The notes: generated from the sequence alone by a model not told the origin. A DNA stretch of 64,000 nt from Saccharospirillum sp039982735 (GCF_039982735.1 NZ_JBDWXV010000017.1:124001-188000); one strand, 5' to 3'; numbered from the stretch's first letter, positions 33,970-43,713 are shown. Translations and numbers: made by a program.

Positions 33970-35733
33970 ATGACTCGTCGTAACGATAATGACAAGAAAA
34001 ACAGCGATACGGGCGGAACCCGGCTGCGCTCTGCAGAGTGGTTCGGAACACGCGACAAGAACGGCTTCATGTACCGCAGCTGGATGAAAAACCAGGGCAT
34101 TCCCGACCACCACTTTGAAGGCAAGCCGGTCATTGGCATCTGCAACACCTGGTCGGAGTTGACACCCTGCAACGCCCATTTTCGCACCATCGCCGAGCGC
34201 GTTAAAAACGGCATCCGTGAGGCGGGCGGCATTCCGGTCGAGTTCCCGGTATTCTCCAATGGCGAATCCAACCTGCGCCCTACAGCGATGCTGACCCGTA
34301 ACCTGGCGTCGATGGACACTGAAGAAGCGATTCGCGGCAACCCAATCGATGGCGTCGTACTGCTGGTCGGCTGTGACAAAACCACGCCAGCGCTGTTGAT
34401 GGGCGCCGCCAGTTGCGACCTGCCAACCATCGTGGTCACCGGCGGCCCGATGCTGAACGGCAAACACCAGGGCAAAGACGTGGGCTCCGGCACGCTGGTC
34501 TGGCGCCTGCATGAAGAGTACAAGGCTGGCAAGATCAGTCTGCATGAATTTCTCGATGCCGAAGCCGGGATGTCCCGTTCAGCCGGTACCTGCAACACCA
34601 TGGGTACCGCCTCTACGATGGCCTGTATGGCGGAATCATTGGGTACCAGCCTGCCGCACAACGCTGCTATTCCCGCTGTGGATTCGCGCCGCTATGTGCT
34701 GGCACACATGTCTGGCATGCGCGCCGTGGAGATGGTGCATGAAGACCTGCGGCTGTCGAAAGTTTTGACCCGGAATGCCTTCATTAACGCCATTCGCACC
34801 AACGCGGCCATAGGCGGCTCCACCAATGCGGTCATTCACCTCAAGGCCATTGCCGGTCGCATCGGTGTGGATCTGAGTCTGGAAGACTGGAATCATGGCC
34901 GGGGTGTACCGACCATGGTCAACTTGCAACCTTCCGGTCAGTACCTCATGGAAGAATTCTATTACGCCGGTGGCCTGCCCGCGGTATTGCGTCAACTCGG
35001 CGAACACGATCTGCTGAACCGGGATGCCCTGACCGTGAATGGCAAAACGCTGTGGGAAAACAACCGCGATGCCCCCTGCCATAACGACGAAGTGATACTG
35101 CCGTACCACAGACCTCTGGTCAGCAATGGCGGCATCTGCGTGTTGCGGGGCAATCTGGCGCCACGCGGTGCTGTGCTCAAACCATCGGCCGCAACACCGG
35201 CGCTGATGAACCATCGTGGCCGGGCCGTGGTGTTTGAGAACATCGACCACTACAAGGCGCGCATCGACGATCCGGATCTGGACATCGATGAAACCTGCGT
35301 CATGGTTCTGAAAAACTGCGGGCCAAAAGGCTACCCGGGCATGGCGGAAGTCGGCAATATGGGGCTGCCCCCTAAGTTGCTGAAAAAAGGCATCACCGAC
35401 ATGGTGCGCATTTCCGATGCGCGCATGAGCGGCACCGCCTTTGGTACCGTGGTGCTGCACGTTGCACCCGAAGCCATGGATATGGGTCCACTGGCGGCGG
35501 TACAGGATGGCGACATGATCCGGCTCGATGCCGAAAACGGCGTGCTCGAACTGGAAGTATCCGATGCCGAGCTAAACAGCCGGTTGGCCGCCCTGAAATC
35601 AGACCAGGTAATCGCCCGTACCGGCGGCTATCAGGAACTGTATCGCGACCGGGTATTGCAAGCCGACGAAGGCTGCGACTTCGATTTTCTGGTGGGCTGT
35701 CGCGGCGCCGCCGTACCGCGCCACTCACACTGA
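33970..35733 (+). CDS. L-arabonate dehydratase (IlvD/Edd family)
   Basis: A 587-aa [2Fe-2S] dehydratase that converts L-arabonate to 2-keto-3-deoxy-L-arabonate. Cluster ligands are Cys67, Cys135 and Cys208. Their spacings of 68 and 73 residues match those reported for Rhizobium L-arabonate dehydratase. Motifs CDKTTPALLMGAASC, GTCNTMGTAS and GGSTNAVIHL are typical. RBS AAGG precedes ATG 33970. It is the first gene of the four-gene catabolic operon ending in a terminator at 39.2 kb. The substrate is called arabonate from the neighbouring genes; xylonate dehydratases are close relatives. Confidence 0.88.
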   Translation: MTRRNDNDKKNSDTGGTRLRSAEWFGTRDKNGFMYRSWMKNQGIPDHHFEGKPVIGICNTWSELTPCNAHFRTIAERVKNGIREAGGIPVEFPVFSNGESNLRPTAMLTRNLASMDTEEAIRGNPIDGVVLLVGCDKTTPALLMGAASCDLPTIVVTGGPMLNGKHQGKDVGSGTLVWRLHEEYKAGKISLHEFLDAEAGMSRSAGTCNTMGTASTMACMAESLGTSLPHNAAIPAVDSRRYVLAHMSGMRAVEMVHEDLRLSKVLTRNAFINAIRTNAAIGGSTNAVIHLKAIAGRIGVDLSLEDWNHGRGVPTMVNLQPSGQYLMEEFYYAGGLPAVLRQLGEHDLLNRDALTVNGKTLWENNRDAPCHNDEVILPYHRPLVSNGGICVLRGNLAPRGAVLKPSAATPALMNHRGRAVVFENIDHYKARIDDPDLDIDETCVMVLKNCGPKGYPGMAEVGNMGLPPKLLKKGITDMVRISDARMSGTAFGTVVLHVAPEAMDMGPLAAVQDGDMIRLDAENGVLELEVSDAELNSRLAALKSDQVIARTGGYQELYRDRVLQADEGCDFDFLVGCRGAAVPRHSH

Positions 35734-35754
35734 TCCGGTTTAACGGGAGACACT

Positions 35755-36525
35755 ATGAACCTGAGCAATACATACCCCAGCCTGACGGGCAAGGTGGTCT
35801 TCATTACCGGCGGTGGTTCCGGCATTGGCGCCAGCCTCGTTGAAGCCTTTTGCCACCAGGAAGCGACGGTGGTGTTTGTCGATATTCTGGAGGAGGAATC
35901 CCGCGAGCTGGCCGACCGGGTTAACGGCGGGCTTGGTCGCGAAAGCGCCCACTTCTACCCCTGCGACCTGGTCGATGTCGAGCGCCTGCGGGCGATCATC
36001 AGCGAAGTGCGCGACCGGTTCGGCCCCATTGGCGTGTTGGTCAACAATGCCGCTCAGGATACCCGGCACGACTTTCGCGATGTCACACCCGACTACTGGA
36101 ACGAACGCATCAACATCAATTTGCGACCGCAGTTTTTTGCAGCTCAGGCCGTGTATGACCACATGAAAGGATTGGGCGGCGGTTCCATCATCAATTTCGG
36201 TTCCATGAGCTGGCATGAATGCCAGGGCAACATGACCGGCTACACCACCTCCAAGGCCGCCGTATTGGGCCTCACCCGGGGCCTGGCACGCGACATGGGC
36301 CCAGACCGGATTCGGGTAAACACCCTGACCCCGGGCTGGGTAATGACCGAACGCCAGCTCAACAATTGGGTCAATGATGACACCAAAAAGGTAATCGACC
36401 AGAGCCAGTGCATTAAGGGGTCGCTGATGCCAGAGCATATTTGCGCCATGGCCCTGTTTCTGGCCTCAGACGACAGTTACATGTGCACAGCACAGGACTT
36501 CATCGTAGATGGCGGCTGGATTTAA
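35755..36525 (+). CDS. SDR-family pentose 1-dehydrogenase
   Basis: A 256-aa short-chain dehydrogenase. The nucleotide motif TGGGSGIG is at 18-25, NNAAQ at 97-101, and the catalytic residues Ser150, Tyr163 and Lys167 are present. The protein resembles Caulobacter D-xylose 1-dehydrogenase (YPSLxGKxVxITGGGSGIGA, YWNERININLR, INFGSMSWH, QCIKG, LFLASDD). It would oxidise L-arabinose and/or D-xylose to the lactone with NAD(P)+, the first step of the non-phosphorylative route. GGGAGA lies upstream of the start. Arabinose preference is inferred from the operon. Confidence 0.87.
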   Translation: MNLSNTYPSLTGKVVFITGGGSGIGASLVEAFCHQEATVVFVDILEEESRELADRVNGGLGRESAHFYPCDLVDVERLRAIISEVRDRFGPIGVLVNNAAQDTRHDFRDVTPDYWNERININLRPQFFAAQAVYDHMKGLGGGSIINFGSMSWHECQGNMTGYTTSKAAVLGLTRGLARDMGPDRIRVNTLTPGWVMTERQLNNWVNDDTKKVIDQSQCIKGSLMPEHICAMALFLASDDSYMCTAQDFIVDGGWI

Positions 36526-36586
36526 AAGTTTTTAGAGGTTCTTTCAGCCACCCAGACATTCAACACAAGATTAAAAGGTGATTCGC

Positions 36587-38179
36587 ATGAGCGTTACAGG
36601 CAAGCAACTGATCGGCGGAGAATGGCACACCGGAGACAGTGGAAGCTACCAAGCCATTAACCCGGCCACGGGTGAAAAACTCGCACCGGAACTCAGCTTC
36701 GCCAGCGAAGAACAACTCAGAGCAGCTACTGCGGCAGCCGCCGCAGCGGCGCCAATATTCGCGGCCATCAGCCCACAGGACCGCAGCCGCTTTCTGGAAA
36801 CCTGCGCCGATGAAATTATGGCGCTGGGCGATGAACTGCTCGACCGCGTATCCGCTGAAACCGGCTACCCCCGTGCCCGCGCCGAAGGCGAACGCGGCCG
36901 CACCTGCGGCCAGTTACGGATGTTCGCCAAACACCTTGTTAAAGGCGATTACCTGGATGCCCGTATCGACATCGCCCTACCCGACCGCCAGCCCATGCCG
37001 CGTCCCGACATTAGGTTTTGCAAGCACCCAATAGGTCCGGTTGTCGTGTTCGGTTCATCCAACTTCCCTCTGGCCTTCTCGGCCGCTGGCGGCGACACCG
37101 CGTCGGCACTGGCGGCGGGTTGCCCGGTGATTGTGAAAAGCCACAACTCGCACCCGGGTAGTGGGGAACTGGTCGCCCAGGCACTCGCCCGTGCTGCTAA
37201 GCAATGCAATATGCCAGCCGGTGTCATCAGCTTTCTGGCCGGCAATCGCAATGAAATCGGCGTCAACCTGGTGACCGCACCCGAAGTAAAAGCCGTCGGC
37301 TTTACCGGCTCGACCCGTGGTGGCATGGCACTGTATAAACTGGCCAGCAATCGCCCGGACCCGATTCCGTTTTTCGGGGAGATGGGCAGTATCAACCCGC
37401 TCGTGGTTTTGCCCGAGGTACTCAAAACATCGGCCGCCGCGATCGCTGAAGGGTTTGTCGGTTCACTGACGCTTGGCACTGGCCAGTTCTGCGTTAACCC
37501 TGGACTGGTTCTCGGCCTCAAGGGCCCTGAACTGAACACCTTTATGGAAGCAACCGGCGCAGCACTGGCCGACAAACCGGCCGGCGTGATGCTGAACCAG
37601 GCCGTCGCCGAAGGGTATGCCTCGGGTGCCGCTCATTTGTCCGACCAACCCGGCGTACGTCAGGTCTCTACCGGTAAAGCGCAGGAAACTGACGCCGGAT
37701 TTTGTGGCCGGGCTTATCTGTACGCGGTCAATGCCGAGGATTTCATCACCAACCCGGCCTTGCAGGAAGAAGTGTTCGGCCCCTGCTCTCTGGTGGTTGA
37801 ATGCCGCGACACCGACGAACTCAGCCAGGTCATCAGTAGCCTGTCCGGACAGCTGACCGGAACACTGCACGGCACCGAAGCGGAACTGGCCGATGCTAAA
37901 GAACTGGTCCGATTGCTGGAACAGCGAGTTGGCCGGGTCGTGTTCAACAACTTTCCGACCGGTGTGGAAGTGACCGATGCCATGATGCATGGCGGCCCTT
38001 TCCCAGCCGCAACCGACAGCCGTTTTACGTCAGTCGGTACCGCCGCCATCGACCGCTTTATTCGTCCTGTCTGCTATCAGAACAGTCCGCAAGACCTGTT
38101 GCCGCCCGCACTGCGTAACGACAACCCCTGGGGGCTGAAACGCCTGGTCAACGGTGAATGGCAGGACGGCCAGATCTAG
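36587..38179 (+). CDS. 2-oxoglutarate semialdehyde (2,5-dioxovalerate) dehydrogenase
   Basis: A 530-aa aldehyde dehydrogenase that finishes the pentose pathway by making 2-oxoglutarate. The catalytic Cys302 lies in GTGQFCVNPG and the general base Glu265 in FFGEMGSINP. The NAD(P) region GSSNFPLAF and GFTGSTRGG is clear. The sequence matches the longer KGSADH group (types II/III) more than succinate semialdehyde dehydrogenases. ATG 36587 is preferred because AAGGTG lies just upstream; GTG 36578 is an alternative. It is 61 bp after the SDR gene and 12 bp before the lactonase. Confidence 0.9.
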   Translation: MSVTGKQLIGGEWHTGDSGSYQAINPATGEKLAPELSFASEEQLRAATAAAAAAAPIFAAISPQDRSRFLETCADEIMALGDELLDRVSAETGYPRARAEGERGRTCGQLRMFAKHLVKGDYLDARIDIALPDRQPMPRPDIRFCKHPIGPVVVFGSSNFPLAFSAAGGDTASALAAGCPVIVKSHNSHPGSGELVAQALARAAKQCNMPAGVISFLAGNRNEIGVNLVTAPEVKAVGFTGSTRGGMALYKLASNRPDPIPFFGEMGSINPLVVLPEVLKTSAAAIAEGFVGSLTLGTGQFCVNPGLVLGLKGPELNTFMEATGAALADKPAGVMLNQAVAEGYASGAAHLSDQPGVRQVSTGKAQETDAGFCGRAYLYAVNAEDFITNPALQEEVFGPCSLVVECRDTDELSQVISSLSGQLTGTLHGTEAELADAKELVRLLEQRVGRVVFNNFPTGVEVTDAMMHGGPFPAATDSRFTSVGTAAIDRFIRPVCYQNSPQDLLPPALRNDNPWGLKRLVNGEWQDGQI

Positions 38180-38191
38180 GAGGCAACCAAT

Positions 38192-39088
38192 ATGACAGAT
38201 TCGCTTGAGTTTCTGTTCTCGATTGATGTTGCCAACACCCTGGGTGAGGGCGTGCAATGGCACGCCCAAAGCAACAGCCTGTGGTGGACCGACATTCACA
38301 ACAGCCGGCTCTACCGTTTCGACTGGCAAAGCCGGTCGCTGCAACACTGGCCAACACCGGACCGGCTGACGGCCTTTGGCATCCTTTCAGCCGAGCCGGT
38401 TCGATTGCTGGCCAGTTTTGCCTCCGGCTTTGCACTGTATCAGCCCGAAACCGGCGACCTGAGCTGGATCGCCCAACCGGAAACCGGCAAACCGAGTAAC
38501 CGGTTTAACGATGGCCGAGTCGACCGGCAGGGCCGTTTTTGGTCGGGCACCATGCAGGATCACGGTGACCGAGCCCCAACCGGTACCTTGTACCGGCTGG
38601 ACGAAACCGGTGTGCATTCTGTGTTGCACGACCTGACCATCCCCAATGCGCTCTGCTGGAGCCCGGATGGCAAACGCATGTACAACGCCGATACCCCAAC
38701 CGGTCAGATTCGAACCTTCGACTTTGACCCGGAACGCGGGGAACCCGGTGGCGCAAGGGTGTTTGCCGAGGTACCGCGCGGCAAGCCGGACGGCGCTGCA
38801 ATCGACTCAGACGGTCATTTGCTGTGCGCACTTTTTGGTGGCAGTGGCGTGGCACGCTTCAGTCCCGGAGGGGCGCTAACTGCCTTGCACGATTTACCGG
38901 TGTCACAACCGACCTGTGTCGCTCTTGGTGGACCCAACCTGGATGTTCTGTTTGTGACCTCCGCGACGGAAGGCATGACCGAACAACAACGTAAGGATGA
39001 ACCCATGGCCGGGCATGTGCTGGCGTATGCAACACCTTATCGCGGCTTGGCGGAATGCACGCCCGATGAAGCGCGAATACCGAAATAA
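38192..39088 (+). CDS. SMP-30/gluconolactonase family L-arabinolactonase
   Basis: A 298-aa six-bladed beta-propeller lactonase. Metal and substrate residues typical of the family occur in LGEGVQWH (Glu18), SNRFNDGRVDRQGRFWSGTM, IPNALCWSPDGKRMY and KPDGAAIDSDG. It hydrolyses arabino-1,4-lactone to L-arabonate. It has the best ribosome binding site of the operon (AGGAGG) and is the last gene before the terminator at 39202. Related enzymes also accept other aldonolactones. Confidence 0.9.
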   Translation: MTDSLEFLFSIDVANTLGEGVQWHAQSNSLWWTDIHNSRLYRFDWQSRSLQHWPTPDRLTAFGILSAEPVRLLASFASGFALYQPETGDLSWIAQPETGKPSNRFNDGRVDRQGRFWSGTMQDHGDRAPTGTLYRLDETGVHSVLHDLTIPNALCWSPDGKRMYNADTPTGQIRTFDFDPERGEPGGARVFAEVPRGKPDGAAIDSDGHLLCALFGGSGVARFSPGGALTALHDLPVSQPTCVALGGPNLDVLFVTSATEGMTEQQRKDEPMAGHVLAYATPYRGLAECTPDEARIPK

Positions 39089-39201
39089 CGATAGTTGCCA
39101 GATGGCGTTGGACCGCCTTGGGTTCAATAAAAGACGTCTGGCGTGGACCTGAGTTATTAGCAGGATCACCTATCAATCAGTTAGTGTCTGCCTCGACATT
39201 C

Positions 39202-39227
39202 GCCCCCGAAATCGGGGGCTTTTTTTT
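39202..39227 (+). terminator. Rho-independent terminator of the pentose operon
   Basis: An 8-bp perfect GC stem (GCCCCCGA / TCGGGGGC) with a 2-nt AA gap is followed by eight T residues on the plus strand. It lies 114 bp past the lactonase stop and just before the stop of the convergent AraD1-type gene. Confidence 0.92.
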
Positions 39228-39230
39228 GCC

Positions 39231-40226
39231 TTATAATACGTTCACGGGCCCACCTGCCGGCTCGGCAATGGCGATGGGGTTGCGCAGCGCCCGGCCAAAC
39301 CCTTCAGCCGATATTTCGAATACGTCGCCCTCACGGGTTTCAATGCCATCTGCAAAGCTTAATGTGGCCGTGCCATAGAAATGCACATGGGCATCACCCG
39401 GCTGACGAAACAGGCTGTATTTGAAGTGGTGGTGTTCCAGGTTGGCAAGGCTGTGGCTCATGTTACTTTCGCCACTCAGGAAAGGCTTTTCCCAAATCAC
39501 CTCGCCGTTACGAACGATGCGTGACTGCCCACGCACTTCGGCGGGCAAATCCCCAATCAGGATTTCCGGGCCAACGGAGCAGGGTCTGAGTTTCGAGTGC
39601 GCCAACAACAAATAGTTTTGACGTTCGGTTTTGTGGTCGGAAAATTCATTGCCGAGTGCAAAGCCAATGCGCCACGGCTGGCCTTTTTCATCGTTGATGT
39701 AGCAACCGGCGATTTCCGGTTCTTCGCCGGCATCGAGCCCAAAGTCCGGTGACTGCAGGGCCTTGCCTGGTGCGGCAACGATGCTGCCATTCCCTTTGTA
39801 GAACCATTCGGGCTGGGCACCGACTCTTCCGCCTCCCGGTTTGCCGCCCTGAACGCCTTGCTGAAACATTTTCATACTGTCCGTCAGTTCAGACTCGGCC
39901 TTGCCGCTGGTTTTGGCGTGCATGTTGGCTCGGGTGTCGGCGCTGCCCAGGTGGGTCAGGCCCGTACCCGTGACGAACAAGTGCGCGGGGTCCGGATGGG
40001 CAAAGGGCGCGAGCAACCGTTGTTCGTTTTCCAACTGGTCGTAGTCAACCCGTTCATCTGTGGCCAGTTGCTCAACCAGCTCGGTCAGCTGGGTAGACTC
40101 TGCCAGTGCGCGCTGCGCCAATGCATACAGCGTGCCCACGGTGCCCACTACCTGGATTTCAGATTCGGAAAGTACCCGACCGAGGGCGGGCTTGTTATCG
40201 GAAGTCAAAAACTGGATCAATCTCAT
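39231..40226 (-). CDS. AraD1-type 2-keto-3-deoxy-L-arabonate dehydratase (FAH family)
   Basis: A 331-aa protein of the fumarylacetoacetate hydrolase superfamily. ATG 40226 was chosen over the longer frame from 40319 because AAGGTAAC lies directly upstream and MRLIQF is the family N-terminus. Landmarks are THLGSADTRANMH, GVQGGKPGGGRVGAQPEWFYKGNG, DAGEEPEIAGCY with acidic metal ligands, and LGNEFSDHKTE. In AraD1 proteins this enzyme dehydrates 2-keto-3-deoxy-L-arabonate to 2-oxoglutarate semialdehyde, the step otherwise missing from the operon on the opposite strand. An aldolase-type activity is a less likely alternative. Confidence 0.85.
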   Translation of the reverse strand: MRLIQFLTSDNKPALGRVLSESEIQVVGTVGTLYALAQRALAESTQLTELVEQLATDERVDYDQLENEQRLLAPFAHPDPAHLFVTGTGLTHLGSADTRANMHAKTSGKAESELTDSMKMFQQGVQGGKPGGGRVGAQPEWFYKGNGSIVAAPGKALQSPDFGLDAGEEPEIAGCYINDEKGQPWRIGFALGNEFSDHKTERQNYLLLAHSKLRPCSVGPEILIGDLPAEVRGQSRIVRNGEVIWEKPFLSGESNMSHSLANLEHHHFKYSLFRQPGDAHVHFYGTATLSFADGIETREGDVFEISAEGFGRALRNPIAIAEPAGGPVNVL

Positions 40227-40288
40227 CTTAGTTACCTTATTACGGTATTTTAGTTTTATTCTGTGGCTTAACCCGCAGCCAATGCCGT

Positions 40289-40444
40289 CAATGTTACTTC
40301 GGGGTCGCCGTAAACCCATCCATGGGGGCTAAGCCTCGGGATATGAATCCCATCCCTGGGATTCACCCTTCGGGTTCACTGCGCTCGTGCTAAAACGCTC
40401 CCGGCGTTTTAGTCCATGCCTCGGATTCCCCCGAAGCAACATTG
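40289..40444. repeat. Nested-hairpin intergenic element, copy C
   Basis: Arms of 16 nt (40289-40304 and 40429-40444) pair with one mismatch in their central part. The inside has GAATCCC/GGGATTC and CTAAAACGC/GCGTTTTAG hairpins almost identical to copy A. It separates the AraD1-type gene from the GH43 gene, both leftward. Confidence 0.8.
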
Positions 40445-40474
40445 CCATCACTGGCCGCTAGGCATTTACTGCAA

Positions 40475-41431
40475 TTAACTATCCGGCACTGGCTCTCCAA
40501 ACACTGGAAAGCCATTTTTATCCCAATCAATCACCTGAGCCCGGGTATGCCGGTTCGGGTCATAGAGAGGGTCGCCGTCGATCTCTTTGTAATTTCGGGC
40601 GTGGTAAATCAACACGTCCTGCTGGCCATCTTCACTGACGGTAAAGCTGTTATGGCCCGGGCCATATTGGCCGTTTGCTTCGCTGGTCTGGAAAACCGGC
40701 TTGGGTGATTTGTGCCAGGAGGCAGGGTCGAGCAGGTCTGCATTTTCGTCGGCATAGAGCAGACCCATGCAATAGTTGTGGTCGGTGGCGCTGGCGGAGT
40801 AGGTCATGAAAATCCGGCCATGACGGTGGATAACGGCAGCACCTTCGTTAACCAGAAAGCCGATGGTTTCCCAGTCGAATTCCGGTTTTGAAAGCATCAC
40901 TTGTGGTTGGCCCAGGGTCCAGGGGTTGGTCAGCGGTGCGATGTAGAGGTTGGAATTACCCTCGATCGCCGGGTCGCGTTGCGCCCAGACATAATAGTGT
41001 TTGCCCTGGTGTTCGAACTGGGTGGCGTCGAGGCAGAAGCTTTCCCAGTTGCTGCACACCTGGCCTTTTTCTTCCCAGTCACCGGTCAGGGGGTTGTCGT
41101 CTTTGCACACGAGTGCGTACATGCGGTGGTCGAACAGGCCGTTGTCGGTTTCGGTGGTGCGCGCGGCGGCGAAATAGATGACCCAGACGCCGTCGATGTA
41201 ATGCAGCTCGGGCGCCCAGATGTTCGCGCTGAGTGGTCCGGTTTCATATTTGTGCCAGACGGCGACCGGTTCGGCGTCGCCCAGTTCCTGAAGGGTGCGC
41301 GCGCGTCTCAGTTCGATGCGGTCGTACTCGGGCACCGAGCCGGTAAAGTAGTAATAGCCGTCACAGTGGCTCAGCACCCAAGGGTCAGCGCGCTGAGGAA
41401 TGACGGGGTTTAGGTAGTGGTTGGTTCTCAT
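40475..41431 (-). CDS. GH43 family alpha-L-arabinofuranosidase/arabinanase-type enzyme
   Basis: A 318-aa five-bladed propeller glycosidase. The three catalytic acids of GH43 are visible: Asp16 (QRADPWVL), Asp135 (FCLDATQF) and Glu196 (LVNEGAAVI), with WAPELHYIDGVWVIYFAA between them. No signal peptide is present, so it works in the cytoplasm on imported arabino-oligosaccharides. The gene follows the GH51 gene by 20 bp on the same strand. Exo-arabinofuranosidase activity is likely; GH43 also includes xylosidases. Confidence 0.88.
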   Translation of the reverse strand: MRTNHYLNPVIPQRADPWVLSHCDGYYYFTGSVPEYDRIELRRARTLQELGDAEPVAVWHKYETGPLSANIWAPELHYIDGVWVIYFAAARTTETDNGLFDHRMYALVCKDDNPLTGDWEEKGQVCSNWESFCLDATQFEHQGKHYYVWAQRDPAIEGNSNLYIAPLTNPWTLGQPQVMLSKPEFDWETIGFLVNEGAAVIHRHGRIFMTYSASATDHNYCMGLLYADENADLLDPASWHKSPKPVFQTSEANGQYGPGHNSFTVSEDGQQDVLIYHARNYKEIDGDPLYDPNRHTRAQVIDWDKNGFPVFGEPVPDS

Positions 41432-41451
41432 CGTAATTCCTTAATGCCGGG

Positions 41452-42960
41452 TCAGGCCGGGCGGCGTTCAAGTCGCAACACGTTCCAGGAGGCTTTATTG
41501 AGTTGTGCTTGCAGAGTGCCTTCGCTGAAGTTGGAACGGCCGTTGCTGTGCGGGCGAACCTGCTGTGCGGTAGCAGTGTTGACGGCTTTTAGGTCGTCGT
41601 TTTCGAGCACGCTGTGCTCAACCAGTTGGTAACCTTCGAAACCGTGCAGTTGCAACTCCATGGTCAGCGATTCGCGCAGGTGCCTATTGAGGGCGAATAC
41701 TGTCAGTCGGCCTGAGGCCTCGTCATGCACGGCGGCGCTTTCCAGCCAAGGTACGTCGTTGAACTCACGCGTATCCATTTTGGGTGAGGAGATTAGTGGC
41801 TGGAGCGACATACCCCGGCCGTGAACGGAGACGTCCTGATAGGGGTAGTAGATGGTTTGCTTCCAGGCCGCTCCGGCGTTCTCGGTCATGATTGGCGCGA
41901 TGACGTTGACCAGTTGTGCCATGCAGGCCATGCGCACACGATCGGCATGCTTTAAGAAGGTGATCAGAATGCCACCAACCAACAGCGCGTCTTCGAAGTT
42001 ATAGTGATCTTCGAGCAGCGGTGGCGCTATCGTCCAGGGGTCCATTTTCTGGTCGGCCTGTTTGGAGTGGTACCAAACGTTCCATTCGTCGAAGCTGAGC
42101 ATCATGGTTTTCTGACTGCGCTTTTTGGCTTTTATATAGTCGCAGGTAGCGAGCACGGTTTTGATAAACCGGTCGAGTTCCATGGTATAAGCCAGGTAAT
42201 TTTGCGAGTCGTTATCGTAATTGCCGAAATATTGATGCAGCGACAAATAGTCCACTTCGTCGTATGTATGATCCAGAGTCACCGATTCCCATTCAGGAAA
42301 GGTAGCCATGCTGGAGTTGGAGCTGCCACAAGCCACCAGCTCAATGGTCGGGTCAACCAGGCGCATGGCTTTGGCAGTTTCTTTGGCGATTCGGCCGTAT
42401 TCGTGCGGAGTTTTCTGGCCGACCTGCCAAGGGCCATCCATTTCGTTACCCAGACACCAGGTCTTGATGGCGTGCGGTTCGGCATAACCGTGTTCCCGGC
42501 GTAAGTCGCTCCAGTAGGTACCGCCCGGGTGGTTGCAGTACTCCAGTAGATTGCGGGCGGCATCGATGCCGCGCGTGCCAAGGTTGACGGCCATCATCAC
42601 TTCGCTGCCAGCCTTGCGTGCCCAGTCGGCGAATTCGTTGGTGCCTATCTGATTGGTTTCGATAGTGCGCCAGGCCAGTTCAAGTCGGCGTGGCCGGTCT
42701 TCAAGCGGGCCTACACCGTCTTCCCAGTTGTAGGCGGACACCATGTTGCCGCCTGGGTAGCGAACGATAGGGACATTCAGGTCGCGAACCAGTTTCAAGG
42801 TATCCTTGCGAAAGCCTTGTTCGTCAGCTTCCGGATGGCCGGGCTCATAAATACCACCGTAAACGGCGCGACCCAGATGCTCAATAAAAGAACCATACAG
42901 GCGCGGGTCAACTTCGGCGATTTTGTGGTCCTTATCCAGAACCATTCTTGCTCTATTCAT
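41452..42960 (-). CDS. abfA: GH51 intracellular alpha-N-arabinofuranosidase
   Basis: A 502-aa enzyme that releases L-arabinose from arabino-oligosaccharides. The acid/base Glu173 lies in TWCLGNEMDGPWQVG and the nucleophile Glu292 in LSFDEWNVWYH. The N-terminus (PRLYGSFIEHLGRAVYGGIYEPGHP) and VRYPGGNMVSAYNWEDGVGP are diagnostic for GH51. There is no signal peptide. It is co-oriented with GH43 and downstream of the oligosaccharide ABC transporter, so the cluster imports and then cleaves arabinan fragments. Confidence 0.94.
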   Translation of the reverse strand: MNRARMVLDKDHKIAEVDPRLYGSFIEHLGRAVYGGIYEPGHPEADEQGFRKDTLKLVRDLNVPIVRYPGGNMVSAYNWEDGVGPLEDRPRRLELAWRTIETNQIGTNEFADWARKAGSEVMMAVNLGTRGIDAARNLLEYCNHPGGTYWSDLRREHGYAEPHAIKTWCLGNEMDGPWQVGQKTPHEYGRIAKETAKAMRLVDPTIELVACGSSNSSMATFPEWESVTLDHTYDEVDYLSLHQYFGNYDNDSQNYLAYTMELDRFIKTVLATCDYIKAKKRSQKTMMLSFDEWNVWYHSKQADQKMDPWTIAPPLLEDHYNFEDALLVGGILITFLKHADRVRMACMAQLVNVIAPIMTENAGAAWKQTIYYPYQDVSVHGRGMSLQPLISSPKMDTREFNDVPWLESAAVHDEASGRLTVFALNRHLRESLTMELQLHGFEGYQLVEHSVLENDDLKAVNTATAQQVRPHSNGRSNFSEGTLQAQLNKASWNVLRLERRPA

Positions 42961-43066
42961 ACTGAGCCTCTAGTTAATTTGAATTCCGGTTTCTTGGGAA
43001 ATGGCGGTTTTAACCCGCGACAGGTGCTGGTGTTAGCCTATTGCGGTCTCTCCGCCAGAATCATTG

Positions 43067-43690
43067 TTAACCCTGTGTCAGTGGTTGAGTGGCACTTAGC
43101 TTTTCGAACGACCGAACAAACAACCACATCAACGCATAAGCCGATACGCTACCGCTAAAAAACAGAAAGAAAGCGGGCAGCACCAGGCATAGCCAGACCA
43201 CCGCCCAAATAACGGCAGGAAACAGCAGTGCAACGGGCAGTCTTCCGAGTACGAAAAACAGTGTCTTTTTCAGTGCATCGCGGGAGCCTTCGGCGCAATG
43301 CAGTGATACTGGCAGGATGGCACTCACAAGCAGCACAAAGAGTGTTGTCAGTGCGATGAATGGCAGCACCATGTACAACGGCACGGACCCCTCTGAGGCA
43401 CGGATGACTTCGAAGTTCAGATACAGCAATACGCCGATGACGCTGAATGACCAGCCCGCGAGATTGGCGGAGAGAAAACGACGCTTGTACTGATACCAGA
43501 AGTCTTTCAGCATCGGCTCATCATATTCGCCCAGTACCCAAAGCCGGGCTCTGTGAAACAGGGCAGCCGTTGCCGGGAATAGCCCCATCACACCAAGACC
43601 AAGTACGACGAACAGCAGCCAGGTCAGGTTAAGACCTGCAAAGCGGGTGACAGTTCTCAGTGCTCCGTCGGTTCTTTCCATCAGGTTCAT
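43067..43690 (-). CDS. YesL family (DUF624) membrane protein
   Basis: A 207-aa protein with four or five hydrophobic helices. ATG 43690 is set by GAGGAGGT just upstream. The pattern (LNLTWLLFVVLGLGVMGLFPATAALFHRARLW, FWYQYKRRFLSAN) matches the YesL family that is commonly found beside carbohydrate ABC transporters in polysaccharide-use loci. The function is unknown; a transporter accessory role is assumed from position between the permease and GH51 genes. Confidence 0.82.
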   Translation of the reverse strand: MNLMERTDGALRTVTRFAGLNLTWLLFVVLGLGVMGLFPATAALFHRARLWVLGEYDEPMLKDFWYQYKRRFLSANLAGWSFSVIGVLLYLNFEVIRASEGSVPLYMVLPFIALTTLFVLLVSAILPVSLHCAEGSRDALKKTLFFVLGRLPVALLFPAVIWAVVWLCLVLPAFFLFFSGSVSAYALMWLFVRSFEKLSATQPLTQG

Positions 43691-43713
43691 TGGGTGACCT
43701 CCTCGCTGTTGAA

